A stretch of 64,000 bases of DNA. Source: Bordetella petrii (GTDB taxonomy: Bacteria; Pseudomonadota; Gammaproteobacteria; Burkholderiales; Burkholderiaceae_B). Location of the stretch: positions 2,901,943-2,965,942 of the forward strand of contig NZ_JAFMZZ010000001.1 in the NCBI RefSeq assembly GCF_017356245.1. Reading direction: 5' to 3'. This document shows, in pieces, positions 16,392-25,700 of this stretch (its first letter is position 1; each line of letters begins with the position of its first letter). A program made the translations under genes and the position numbers. The notes under the pieces are model-generated. The model was not told where the DNA came from. It made no database searches and saw only the letters and a program-made list of their open reading frames with translations.

Positions 16392-17661
16392 GAGTATATC
16401 CCAGCTTCCCCGCCCGTTCCGGCACTACGGCCAGGCGTATGCTTTCGTGGTGGTTGCCGTGATTTTCCTGGCGCTGCTAGTGTCCGCCGGATTGCGCTCT
16501 ACTCCCAGCGTGCTGCTGGTGCCCCTGGAAGAATCGTTCGGCTGGAGCCGCGCCACGGTTTCGTTCTCGGCGGCGCTCGGCATCTTCCTGTATGGCCTGG
16601 TGGGTCCGTTTGCGGCCGCCGCCATGGAGCATTTCGGCCTGCGCCGCGTGCTGATCGGCGCGCTGGCGCTGATGTCCGCCTCGACCTTCGCCAGCAGCTT
16701 CATGACGCAGTCCTGGCACCTGCTGCTGACCTGGGGCGTCTTCTCCGGCATCGGCTCGGGCGCCGTCGCCGTGGTGCTGGGGGCCACCGTGGTGAACCGC
16801 TGGTTCACCACGCGCCGCGGCCTGATGATGGGCCTGCTGACGGCCAGCACCGCCACCGGCACCCTGCTGTTCCTGCCCGGCCTGGCGGCGCTGGCCTCGT
16901 CGGGCGACTGGCGCCGCGCGGTGTGGGCGGTGGCCGCGGGCGCGGCGGCACTGGTGCCGCTGGCCTGGTGGCTGGTGCCCGACCGCCCCGCCAGCGTCGG
17001 CCTGACGCCCTACGGCACGCCGCCCGACACGCCGGCAGCCGCGCCGGCGCCGCGCACCGGCCTGCTGGCGGCTACCTTCGGCACCCTGAACCGCGCCATC
17101 CGCACGCGCACGTTCTGGTTCCTGTTCGCCACGTTCTTCGTGTGCGGATTCACTACCAACGGCCTGGTGGGCACGCACCTGATCGCGCTCTGCGGCGACC
17201 ACGGCATTCCCGAAGTGCGGGCAGCCGGGCTGCTGGCCGTGATGGGCATTTTCGACCTGATCGGCACCACCGCCTCGGGCTGGCTGACCGACCGCTACGA
17301 TCCGCGCAAGCTGCTGTTCATGTACTACGGCCTGCGCGGGCTGGCGCTGATGTACCTGCCCTATTCCGATTTCTCGTTCTACAGCCTGTCGATCTTCGCG
17401 ATCTTCTTCGGCCTGGACTGGATCGCCACAGTGCCGCCCACGCTGCGCCTGACCACCGAAGCCTTCGGCGACCGCGATGCGCCCATCGTGTTCGGCTGGA
17501 TCGTCGCGGGCCACCAGGTGGGCGCCGCCACCGCGGCCTGGATGGCCGGCTATGTGCGCGAAACGCAGGGCAGCTACCTGATGGCCTTCGTGCTGGCGGC
17601 GGTGATCGCGCTGCTGATCCGCCGCAAGCCGGCGCAGCAGGCGGCGCCGGCCGCGGCCTGA
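16390..17661 (+). CDS. MFS transporter
   Basis: A 423-residue major-facilitator permease with 12 predicted membrane helices and a central loop near residues 205-225 (RPASVGLTPYGTPPDTPAAAPAP). The fold resembles the monocarboxylate/oxalate-type MFS group, but the substrate is not clear. The ATG at 16390 gives a good N-terminus ahead of helix 1, yet has no ribosome binding site, because the operator arm occupies that place; either translation is inefficient or starts slightly downstream. It is presumably induced when the ligand releases the neighbouring TetR. Confidence 0.85.
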   Translation: MSISQLPRPFRHYGQAYAFVVVAVIFLALLVSAGLRSTPSVLLVPLEESFGWSRATVSFSAALGIFLYGLVGPFAAAAMEHFGLRRVLIGALALMSASTFASSFMTQSWHLLLTWGVFSGIGSGAVAVVLGATVVNRWFTTRRGLMMGLLTASTATGTLLFLPGLAALASSGDWRRAVWAVAAGAAALVPLAWWLVPDRPASVGLTPYGTPPDTPAAAPAPRTGLLAATFGTLNRAIRTRTFWFLFATFFVCGFTTNGLVGTHLIALCGDHGIPEVRAAGLLAVMGIFDLIGTTASGWLTDRYDPRKLLFMYYGLRGLALMYLPYSDFSFYSLSIFAIFFGLDWIATVPPTLRLTTEAFGDRDAPIVFGWIVAGHQVGAATAAWMAGYVRETQGSYLMAFVLAAVIALLIRRKPAQQAAPAAA

Positions 17662-17707
17662 ACGGCCTGAGGCACGGACGGCGGCCAGGCCGCCATCCGT
17701 GCCGGCT

Positions 17708-18445
17708 TCAGGCCGCGTCTTCGATTTCGCCCAAGTAGGCGGCGCGCACTTTGGGATCGGTAAGCAGTTCGGGCGCCGGCCCCGACAGGGTCAATTCGCC
17801 GGATTCCATGACATAGCCGCGATGGCTGTGTTCCAGCGCCAGCTTGGCGTTCTGCTCGATCAGCAGGATGGTGACGCCCTCGGCGGCGATGGCGCGCACC
17901 ACTTCGAACACTTTTTCAACCATCAGGGGCGCCAGCCCCATCGACGGCTCGTCGAGCAGCAGCAGCTTGGGCCGCGCGATCATCGCCCGCCCCATGGCCA
18001 CCATCTGCTGTTCGCCGCCCGACAGCGTGCCCGCGGCCTGCCTGCGCCGCTCGGCCAGGCGCGGAAACAGCGTGAACACGCGTTCCGTGTCCTGGCGCAC
18101 CTGCGCGGCGTCGCGCCGCACATAGGCGCCCATGGCCAGGTTTTCTTCGATGGTCAGCTGCCCGAAAATGCCGCGGCCTTCGGGCACCATCACCAGGCCG
18201 CGCCGCACCAGCTCGAACGACTTGCGGCCGTTGATGGACTGCCCGTCGTAGACGATGTCGCCGCCGGCCAGCGGCACCAGGCCGCAGATGGCCCGCAGCG
18301 TGGTGCTCTTGCCGGCGCCGTTGGCGCCGATCAGGCAGACCAGTTCGCCGCTGTCGACCCGCAGGTCGATGCCGCGCACCGCGCGGATGCCGCCGTAGGC
18401 CACTTCCAGCCCGCGCAGTTCCAGTAAGGGTTGGGATGCGCTCAT
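17708..18445 (-). CDS. livF: Branched-chain amino-acid-type ABC transporter ATPase LivF
   Basis: A 245-residue ATPase of a LIV-type importer. It has Walker A GANGAGKSTT near residue 40, the Q-loop region EGRGIFGQLTIEENL, the signature LSGGEQQMVAMGRAM, and Walker B LLLLDEPSMGLAP. It starts at the ATG 18445, overlapping the livG stop by four bases (ATGA), so translation is coupled. It is the last gene of the livK-H-M-G-F operon. Confidence 0.93.
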   Translation of the reverse strand: MSASQPLLELRGLEVAYGGIRAVRGIDLRVDSGELVCLIGANGAGKSTTLRAICGLVPLAGGDIVYDGQSINGRKSFELVRRGLVMVPEGRGIFGQLTIEENLAMGAYVRRDAAQVRQDTERVFTLFPRLAERRRQAAGTLSGGEQQMVAMGRAMIARPKLLLLDEPSMGLAPLMVEKVFEVVRAIAAEGVTILLIEQNAKLALEHSHRGYVMESGELTLSGPAPELLTDPKVRAAYLGEIEDAA

Positions 18446-19248
18446 GATGCCGCTTGCTCCGATGATTGCGCGGGCGCCTCGTGGGCCGCGCCCGCGCCCA
18501 GGTAGGCTTCGATCACTTTGGGATCGCGCTGCACCTGGGCCGGCTTGCCCATGGCCAGCACTTTGCCGTATTCCAGCACCAGCACCCGGTCGCACAGCCC
18601 CATGACCAGCTTCATGTCGTGCTCGATCAGCAGCACCGTGATGCCGTCGGCGCGGATCTTTTCGATGAGCTGGCGCAGCACCACGGTTTCCGAGGCGTTC
18701 ATGCCCGCGGCGGGCTCGTCCAGCGCCAGCAGCTTGGGGTCGGTGGCCAGCGCGCGGGCGATTTCCAGGCGCCGCTGGTCGCCGTACGACAGCGAGCGGG
18801 CCACGTCATTGGCGCGCGCGCCGATGCCCACGTAGTCCAGCAGTTCGTGCGCGCGGCGCTCGATGGCGGCCTCTTCGGCACGCGCGCCGGGCGTGCGCAG
18901 CACCGCGCCCAGCACGCCGGCGCGGGTGCGCGCATGGCGGCCTATCATGACGTTCTCGATGGCGCTCAGGTTGGCGAACAGCCGGATATTCTGAAAGGTG
19001 CGGGCCAGCCCGGCCTGCGCCACTTCATGCGGCTTCAGGCCGGTAAGCGGCGCGCCGGCGAAGGTGCAGCGCCCTTCTTCCGGGATATACAGGCCGGTCA
19101 GCACGTTGAACAGCGTGGTCTTGCCCGCGCCGTTCGGGCCGATCAGCCCGTAGATCTCGCCGGCGCGGATGTCGAAGCTGACCTCGGACAGCGCCCGCAG
19201 GCCGCCGAACCGCTTGCCCAGCCCTTCTGCTTGAAGAATGATGCTCAT
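18442..19248 (-). CDS. livG: Branched-chain amino-acid-type ABC transporter ATPase LivG
   Basis: The second ATPase, 268 residues: Walker A GPNGAGKTTL, the long family-specific insert after it, the signature LSYGDQRRLEIARAL and Walker B LLALDEPAAGMN. I start it at 19248 (MSIILQAEGLGKRFGGLRAL), the ATGA overlap with the livM stop; a longer reading frame upstream is only the shadow of livM. It forms a heterodimer with LivF that powers LivH/LivM. Confidence 0.93.
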   Translation of the reverse strand: MSIILQAEGLGKRFGGLRALSEVSFDIRAGEIYGLIGPNGAGKTTLFNVLTGLYIPEEGRCTFAGAPLTGLKPHEVAQAGLARTFQNIRLFANLSAIENVMIGRHARTRAGVLGAVLRTPGARAEEAAIERRAHELLDYVGIGARANDVARSLSYGDQRRLEIARALATDPKLLALDEPAAGMNASETVVLRQLIEKIRADGITVLLIEHDMKLVMGLCDRVLVLEYGKVLAMGKPAQVQRDPKVIEAYLGAGAAHEAPAQSSEQAAS

Positions 19249-20330
19249 GCCCGGCCTCCCGCGGTGCCCGCCAGCTCGCGCTTGCGCACCGCCGAGGGCC
19301 ACAGCCCGGCCGGCCGGAACAGCATCACGCACACCATGGCCAGCCCGAACAGCAGCATGCGGATGCCTTCCGGATCGAGCACCACTTCGCCGAACACCAG
19401 CCGCTGGATGGGCTCGACCACCGCGCGCAGAAACTCGGGCAAAGCCGCCAGCAGGATGGCGCCCAGGATCACGCCGGGAATGTTGCCCATGCCGCCCAGC
19501 ACCACCATGCACAGCACCGAGATGGACTCGGTCAGGCTGAAGCTCTCGGGGCTGACGAAACCCTGCATCGAGGCGAACAGCGCGCCGGCCACGCCGCCGA
19601 ACGACGCGCCCATGGCGAATGCCAGCAGCTTCACGTTGCGGGTGTTGATGCCCATGGCCTTGGCCGCGATCTCGTCTTCGCGGATGGCTTCCCAGGCGCG
19701 CCCGATGCGCGAATTCTGCAGGCGCACGCACACCAGCACGATCAGCAGCGTGATGCCCAGCAGCAGGTAGTAGTACTTTTCGGGGCCGGTCACGCGCAGG
19801 CCCAGCAGGGTTTCGGTGCGGCCGAACATGAATTCGCCCACCTTGAAGCCGTCGATGCGGTTGATGCCCTGCGGGCCGTTGGTGATGTTGACCGGCGCGT
19901 TCAGGTTGTTGAGGAAGATGCGGATGATTTCACCGAAGCCCAGCGTGACGATGGCCAGATAGTCGCCGCGCAGCTTCAGCGTGGGCGCGCCCAGCAACAC
20001 CCCGAACACGCAGGCCAGCCCCAGGCTGATGGGCAAAATGGCCCAGAACGGCAGGTGCAGGCCGAAGTGCGGCGAAGCCAGCAGCGCCCATGCGTAGGCG
20101 CCCACCGCGTAGAAGGCGATGTAGCCCAGGTCGAGCAGGCCGGCAAAGCCCACCACGATGTTCAAGCCCAGCGCCAGCATCACGTACAGCAGCGCGAAGT
20201 TCAGGATGCGCACCCAGCTCTGCCCCGCCATGCCCAGCGCGAACGGCAGCACGGCCAGGGCCACGCCGATCAGCACAATGCCCAGCAGGTTGCGGCGCGA
20301 CAGGCCGCGGTTCTTCATGGCGGTGTTCAT
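19245..20330 (-). CDS. livM: ABC transporter permease LivM
   Basis: A 361-residue membrane protein with about 8-10 helices. It has the LivM landmarks ALGLNIVVGFAGLLDLGYIAFYAVGAY, LRGDYLAIVTLGFGEIIRI and the EAA-like coupling segment RIGRAWEAIREDEIAAKAMGIN, which contacts the ATPases. It overlaps livH upstream and livG downstream by four bases each. Confidence 0.94.
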   Translation of the reverse strand: MNTAMKNRGLSRRNLLGIVLIGVALAVLPFALGMAGQSWVRILNFALLYVMLALGLNIVVGFAGLLDLGYIAFYAVGAYAWALLASPHFGLHLPFWAILPISLGLACVFGVLLGAPTLKLRGDYLAIVTLGFGEIIRIFLNNLNAPVNITNGPQGINRIDGFKVGEFMFGRTETLLGLRVTGPEKYYYLLLGITLLIVLVCVRLQNSRIGRAWEAIREDEIAAKAMGINTRNVKLLAFAMGASFGGVAGALFASMQGFVSPESFSLTESISVLCMVVLGGMGNIPGVILGAILLAALPEFLRAVVEPIQRLVFGEVVLDPEGIRMLLFGLAMVCVMLFRPAGLWPSAVRKRELAGTAGGRA

Positions 20331-21256
20331 GCGCGGTCTCCTACGCGTTCGCCCAGCAGGCCGGACGGACGGAAGATCAGCACCAGCACCAGCACCACGA
20401 ACGCGAACACGTCCTGGTAGTGGCTGCCCAGGAACCCGCCGGTAAGATCGCCGATATAGCCGGCGCCCAGCGATTCGATAATGCCCAGCAGCAGGCCGCC
20501 GGCCATTGCCCCGACCAGATTGCCGATACCGCCCAGCACCGCGGCCGTAAAGGCCTTCAGCCCCAGCATGAAGCCCATGGTGTACTGCGCCACGCCGTAA
20601 TAGGTGGTGACCATCATGCCGGCCACCGCCGCCAGGGCCGAGCCGATCAGGAACGCCGCCGAGATCACGGTGTTGATATTCACGCCCATCAGGCCCGCGA
20701 CCTCGCGGTTCTGCGCGGTGGCCCGCATGGCGGTGCCCAGCCGCGTCTTGTGCACGACCGCCAGCAGCGCGCCCATGATCAGCGCGGCGATCAGCACAAT
20801 GGCCATCTGCAGCGAGCTCATGCGCGCGCCGGCCAGTTCAAACACCTGCGGCTGCAGCACTTGGGGAAAATTCAGGTAATTGCGGCCCCAGACCATCATG
20901 GCCAGGTTCTGCAGAATGATGGAAACGCCGATGGCGGTGATCAGCGCGGCCAGCCGCGGCGCGCGGCGCAGCGGGCGATAGGCCATGCGCTCGGCCGTCC
21001 AGCCCACCGCCATGCACAGCGGCACCGACACCAGCAGCCCGGCGCCCAGCACCGCGAACGCCGACACCGTGGGATCGCCGCCCACCATGGCCGAGGCGAT
21101 CATGGTGGCCGCCATGGCGCCGATCATGACGACATCGCCATGCGCGAAATTGATAAGCCCGATGATGCCGTACACCATCGTGTAGCCCAGCGCGACCAGC
21201 GCGTAGACGCTGCCCAGCGTCAGGCCGTTGATGAGTTGTTGTATGAAGATGTCCAT
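20327..21256 (-). CDS. livH: ABC transporter permease LivH
   Basis: A 309-residue permease with about eight helices. It begins MDIFIQQLINGLTLGSVYALVALGYTMVYGIIGLINFAHGDVVMIG, the standard LivH N-terminus, and has the coupling loop RLGTAMRATAQNREVAGLMGVN. It pairs with LivM. It is separated from livK by 115 bases containing a strong hairpin. Confidence 0.94.
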   Translation of the reverse strand: MDIFIQQLINGLTLGSVYALVALGYTMVYGIIGLINFAHGDVVMIGAMAATMIASAMVGGDPTVSAFAVLGAGLLVSVPLCMAVGWTAERMAYRPLRRAPRLAALITAIGVSIILQNLAMMVWGRNYLNFPQVLQPQVFELAGARMSSLQMAIVLIAALIMGALLAVVHKTRLGTAMRATAQNREVAGLMGVNINTVISAAFLIGSALAAVAGMMVTTYYGVAQYTMGFMLGLKAFTAAVLGGIGNLVGAMAGGLLLGIIESLGAGYIGDLTGGFLGSHYQDVFAFVVLVLVLIFRPSGLLGERVGDRA

Positions 21257-21287
21257 AGCCGCCGAGCCTGCCAGGTGCTCATAGAAG

Positions 21288-21321
21288 AAAAAGCCGCGCC
21301 GCGCGGGCGGTGCCGCGCGGC
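21288..21321 (-). terminator. Hairpin between livK and livH (partial terminator)
   Basis: On the minus strand GCCGCGCGG (21313-21321) pairs with CCGCGCGGC (21298-21306), followed by GCGGC and five T. This would lower expression of the permease and ATPase genes relative to the binding protein, as often seen in such operons. Confidence 0.55.
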
Positions 21322-21371
21322 GGTCATGCGGCAGCGCGGGCGCGCGGCGCCCGGCTGCCGTGCCAGCCGGC

Positions 21372-22517
21372 TCAGTTGGCCTGGCTGACCATGGTCTCGA
21401 CCATTTCCCACTTGCCGTTCTTGACTTCGTAGATGGTGACCGAGATTTCTTTCAGGTCGCCCTTGGCATCGTAGGCGATGTGGTCGCTGGTCGCGCCCTT
21501 GCGCTCGAGCTTGGCGAGCTTGGGCAGGTAGTCGGCCGGATCGGCCGAGTCGGCCTGCTGGATGGCGGTGATCATGTTCCAGGCGCCATCGTAGGCGTAC
21601 GGCGCGTACACGCCGGGGGCCTTCTTGAAGCGGGTTTCATAGCGCTGGGCGAAATCCTTGCCCGCCGCCATCTTTTCCAGCGGCACGCCGGCCAGCGAGG
21701 CGTACGTGCCGTCGGCGGCATCGCCGGCCAGCTTGATGAAGGTGTCGCTGCGGGTCATTTCGCCCGAGATCAGCGGGGCCTTCAGGCCCAGCCGCACCAG
21801 CTGGCGCTTCATGGGGCCCGATTGGGCGTCCAGGCCGCCGTAGAAAATGGCATCGGGCTCGGAAGCCTTGATGTTGGTCAGGATGGACGTGAAGTCGTTG
21901 GCCTTGTCGGTGGTGTACTCGCGCCGCACGATCTCGCCGCCGGCCTTCTTGACCGCCTTCTCGACCTCGTCGGCCAGCCCCTGCCCGTAGGCGGTGCGGT
22001 CGTCGATGATGGCGACCTTCTTGGCTTTCAGGTTCTCGACAATGAACTTGCCCACCGCGGCGCCCTGCTGGGTGTCGCTGGTCATCATGCGGAAGGTGGT
22101 GTCGTAGCCCTGGTTGGTGTATTCGGGCGACGTGGCCATGGCGATCTGCGGCAGGCCGGCCTCGTTGTACACGCGCGAGGCGGGAATCGTGGTGCCCGAG
22201 TTGAAGTGGCCCAGGATGCCGTCGACGTCTTCGTCGACCAGCTGCTGCGCTACCTGCACGGCGGTGCGCGGGTCGGCCTGGTCGTCGCGCGACACCAGCA
22301 CGAACTTGGCGGTTTCACCGTCGATCTTGATGCCCTTCTTGTTGGCCTCTTCCAGGGCCAGGGTCAGGCCGTTCTGCATGTCTTCGCCATAGTGCGACTG
22401 CGGGCCGGTCAGGGGCGCGGCAAAGCCGAATTTGATTTCTTCGGCATGGACGGCGCCAGCCACGCAGGCTGCTGCCAGTGCGGCCAGCAAGGCCGGGCGG
22501 GAAAATGCGGATTTCAT
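21372..22517 (-). CDS. livK: Branched-chain amino-acid-type ABC transporter substrate-binding protein
   Basis: A periplasmic binding protein of 381 residues. A Sec signal peptide (about 1-25, MKSAFSRPALLAALAAACVAGAVHA) precedes the mature start EEIKFGFAAPLTGPQSHYGEDMQNG, typical of Leu/Ile/Val-binding proteins. The ATG at 22517 has a consensus AGGAGG at the right distance. The specificity cannot be read from sequence; its position next to putA and the shared GTTGCA motifs raise the possibility that proline or a related amino acid is taken up. Confidence 0.92.
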   Translation of the reverse strand: MKSAFSRPALLAALAAACVAGAVHAEEIKFGFAAPLTGPQSHYGEDMQNGLTLALEEANKKGIKIDGETAKFVLVSRDDQADPRTAVQVAQQLVDEDVDGILGHFNSGTTIPASRVYNEAGLPQIAMATSPEYTNQGYDTTFRMMTSDTQQGAAVGKFIVENLKAKKVAIIDDRTAYGQGLADEVEKAVKKAGGEIVRREYTTDKANDFTSILTNIKASEPDAIFYGGLDAQSGPMKRQLVRLGLKAPLISGEMTRSDTFIKLAGDAADGTYASLAGVPLEKMAAGKDFAQRYETRFKKAPGVYAPYAYDGAWNMITAIQQADSADPADYLPKLAKLERKGATSDHIAYDAKGDLKEISVTIYEVKNGKWEMVETMVSQAN

Positions 22518-22547
22518 ATGAACCCTCCTGTGTGAATGGGGTGGTGC

Positions 22548-22629
22548 AAAGGCCCGCCGCCGCTCGTGGCGCGGGGGCCTTTTATTGATCGGCAATGCCG
22601 GGCTGGCCGTCGCCGGGGGTCCGGCATTG
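22548..22629. terminator. Two hairpins between putA and livK
   Basis: AAAGGCCC (22548-22555) with GGGCCTTT (22575-22582) and CAATGCCGG (22593-22601) with CCGGCATTG (22621-22629) lie after the putA stop. They could end the putA transcript; neither has a long U-run on the minus strand, so the strength is uncertain. Confidence 0.4.
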
Positions 22630-22654
22630 GTTCAGCCCGAGTGTCTTGTAAAAA

Positions 22655-22683
22655 GTTGCACCGGATTTTCGGCCAGGTGCAAC
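22655..22683. promoter_or_regulatory. Inverted GTTGCACC sites upstream of livK: candidate PutA operator
   Basis: GTTGCACC (22655-22662) and GGTGCAAC (22676-22683) form a perfect 8-bp inverted pair with a 13-base spacer, 138 to 166 bases before livK. GTTGCA is the recognition motif reported for the ribbon-helix-helix domain of E. coli PutA. The motif also appears before putA (26659-26712). Confidence 0.5.
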
Positions 22684-22749
22684 CCCGTGTGCTATTGGAG
22701 ATAACCCGCGCCCGGACGGGGCATGCCGTGCCTGCATGGCGGTTTCCTC

Positions 22750-25700
22750 TTAGCCGATGGACATCAGGCTGGCGTTGCCGCCGGCCGCCGCGGTATTGAC
22801 GCTGATGGAACGTTCGGTGAGCAGTTGTTCCAGCACATAGGCCGCGCCGCCTGCCAGGGCGTCGGGCGTCAGCCCCTGCACGGTCAGGATCGGGCCGTCG
22901 CGCGCCGCGATGCGCTCGTTCCAGGCGCACAGCGCATCGCCGTCGCCTTCGAACAGCACGCCGTGGAATACCGCGCCGTCCACTTCGGCGTCGGCCAGGA
23001 ACGACACCGCCGCCTCCGCCTGCGCGGCGGCATGCCAGGCGCGCGCGGCGGGCGTATCGAGGAACAGCGCCGCGTTGCCGGAGGCCTGGACGGCGGCGTA
23101 CTGGGCCCGCGCCCCGGCCTCGGTGGCCGCCACGCACAGCACCGCGCCGCGCGGCTGCAGGCTGTACGTGTTCTGTTCGCCGGTGGGGCCGGGCAGCGCC
23201 AGCACGCGCGGCAGCGGGCCGGCGCCGCCGGCCCCCGGCGGCAGGCCCGCGGGCCGCGTCGCCAGCAGGCGGTACAGGTACAGCGGCCCGCCCGCCTTGG
23301 GTCCGGTGCCCGACAGGCATTCGCCGCCGAACGGCTGCACGCCCACCACCGCGCCGACAATATTGCGGTTGACATACATATTGCCGGCATGCACGCGCTG
23401 CGTGACGCGGCCGATGGTTTCGTCGATGCGGCTGTGCACCCCGAAAGTCAGCCCGTAGCCGGTGCCGTTGATCTGGTCCAGCACCTGGTCCAGCGCCTCG
23501 CGCGGGTAGCGCAGCACGTGCAGCACCGGCCCGAACACCTCGCGCGTCAGTTCGTCCACGCTGCCGATCTCGATCAGGGTGGGCGGCACGAAGGTGCCGT
23601 GGCGGCAGCCCCCGCCCAGCTCGACCTGGTCGACGCGGTGCCCGGCCGCGCGCATGGCGTCGATGTGGCGCACGATGTTGTCGCGCGCTTCGGCATCGAT
23701 GACCGGGCCCACGTCGGTGGACAACTGATCGGGATTGCCCACGCGCAATTCGCGCATCGCGCCGCGCAGCATGTGCAGCACATGATCGGCGCTGTCTTCC
23801 TGCAGGCAGAGCACGCGCAGCGCCGAACAGCGCTGCCCGGCCGAGTCGTAGGCGGAATTCAGCACGTCAAACACCACCTGCTCGGCCAGCGCCGACGAAT
23901 CGACCACCATGGCGTTCTGGCCGCCCGTCTCGGCGATCAGCGGAATGGTGTGGCCGCGGTCGTCCAGCCGGCCCGCCAGCGTGCGCGCGATCAGGCGCGC
24001 CACGTCGGTAGAACCGGTGAACATGATGCCGTCGATGGCCGGGCTGGCCACCAGTTGCGCCCCGACGGTCTCGCCGCGGCCCGGCAGCAGTTGCACCGCG
24101 CCCGCGGGCACGCCGGCCGCGCGCAGCACCTGCACCGCCTGCGCGGCGATCAGGCCGGTCTGCTCGGCCGGCTTGGCGATCACCGTGTTGCCCGCCACCA
24201 GCGCAGCGGCCACCTGCCCGGTGAAAATGGCCAGCGGGAAATTCCAGGGGCTGATGCACAGCACCGTGCCCAGCGGCCGGTGCGTGTCGTTGCCGAACTC
24301 GCGCTCGGCCTGGTCGGCGTAATAGCGCAGGAAATCGACCGCTTCGCGGACTTCGGAAATGGCATTGGGCAGCGACTTGCCCGCCTCGCGCACAATCAGG
24401 CCCAACAGCGGCTGCATGCCCTCTTCCAGCAGCTGCGCGGCGCGGCGCAGGCACTGCGCGCGTTCCGCCACCGGCGTGGATTGCCAGATCGGCGCGGTGT
24501 TGCCGGCCGCCTGCAGGGCGGCATCGACCTCGGCGGACCGGGCCTCGATGCACTGGCCCACCACGTCGCGATGGTCGGCCGGGTTGCGCACGTCGACGGC
24601 GCGCTCGGCATCCCAGGCCGCGCTGTCTTCGCCCAGCATCGGCATGGCCCGCCACGGCGTGGCGGCGCTGGCCAGCAAGGCGGCCGCCAGCGAGCCCAGC
24701 CGGTGTTCGTTGGTAAGGTCCAGGCCGGCGGAATTCAGCCGCGCGCCGCTGCCGGGCGGGCCGTACAGGTCGCGCGGCAGGGGAATTTTCTCGTGCGGAG
24801 CCCCCAGCGGCGAAATCCGCGAGGCCACCTCGACCGGATCGGCCACCAGCTCGTCGATCGAAATGCTCTCGTCGCCGATCAGGTTGACGAACGAGGTATT
24901 GGCGCCGTTCTCGAGCAGGCGGCGCACCAGGTAGGCCAGCAGCGTTTCGTGCGTGCCCACGGGGGCATAGATGCGGCACGGGCGGTTCAGCTTGTTCTGC
25001 GCCACGGGCCCGACCACCTCGTCATACAGGGGCTCGCCCATGCCGTGCAGGCACTGGAACTCGTATTGCCCGGGGTAGTAGTTCTGCCCGGCCAGCTGGT
25101 ACACCGCCGCCAGGGTATACGCGTTGTGCGTGGCGAATTGCGGATATACGGCTTCGGGCGCGCCCAGCAGCTTGCGCGCGCAGGCCAGGTACGCCACGTC
25201 GGTATACACCTTGCGGGTATACACCGGATAGCCTTCCAGGCCGTCGATCTGGGCCTGCTTGATTTCGCTGTCCCAGTAGGCGCCCTTGACCAGGCGCACC
25301 ATGATGCGGTGGCGGCTGCGCCGCGCCAGGTCGATCACATAGTCGATCACGAAGGGCGCGCGCTTCTGGTAGGCCTGCACCACGAAACCGATGCCGTTCC
25401 AGGCGTCCAGCTCGGGCGCCAGGCACAGGGCTTCGAGCAGGTCCAGCGAGATTTCCAGCCGGTCGGCCTCTTCGGCGTCGATGTTCAGGCCGATATCGTA
25501 GCTGCGCGCCAGCACCGTCAGCGCCTTGACGCGCGGCAGCAGCTCTTCCATGACGCGCTCGCGCTGCGCGCGCGAATACGTGGGATGCAGCGCCGAAAGC
25601 TTGATGGATATGCCCGGGCCTTCATAGATGCCGCGGCCCGCCGCCGACTTGCCGATGGCGTGGATGGCCTGTTCATACGAGGCGTAATAGCGGTCGGCGT

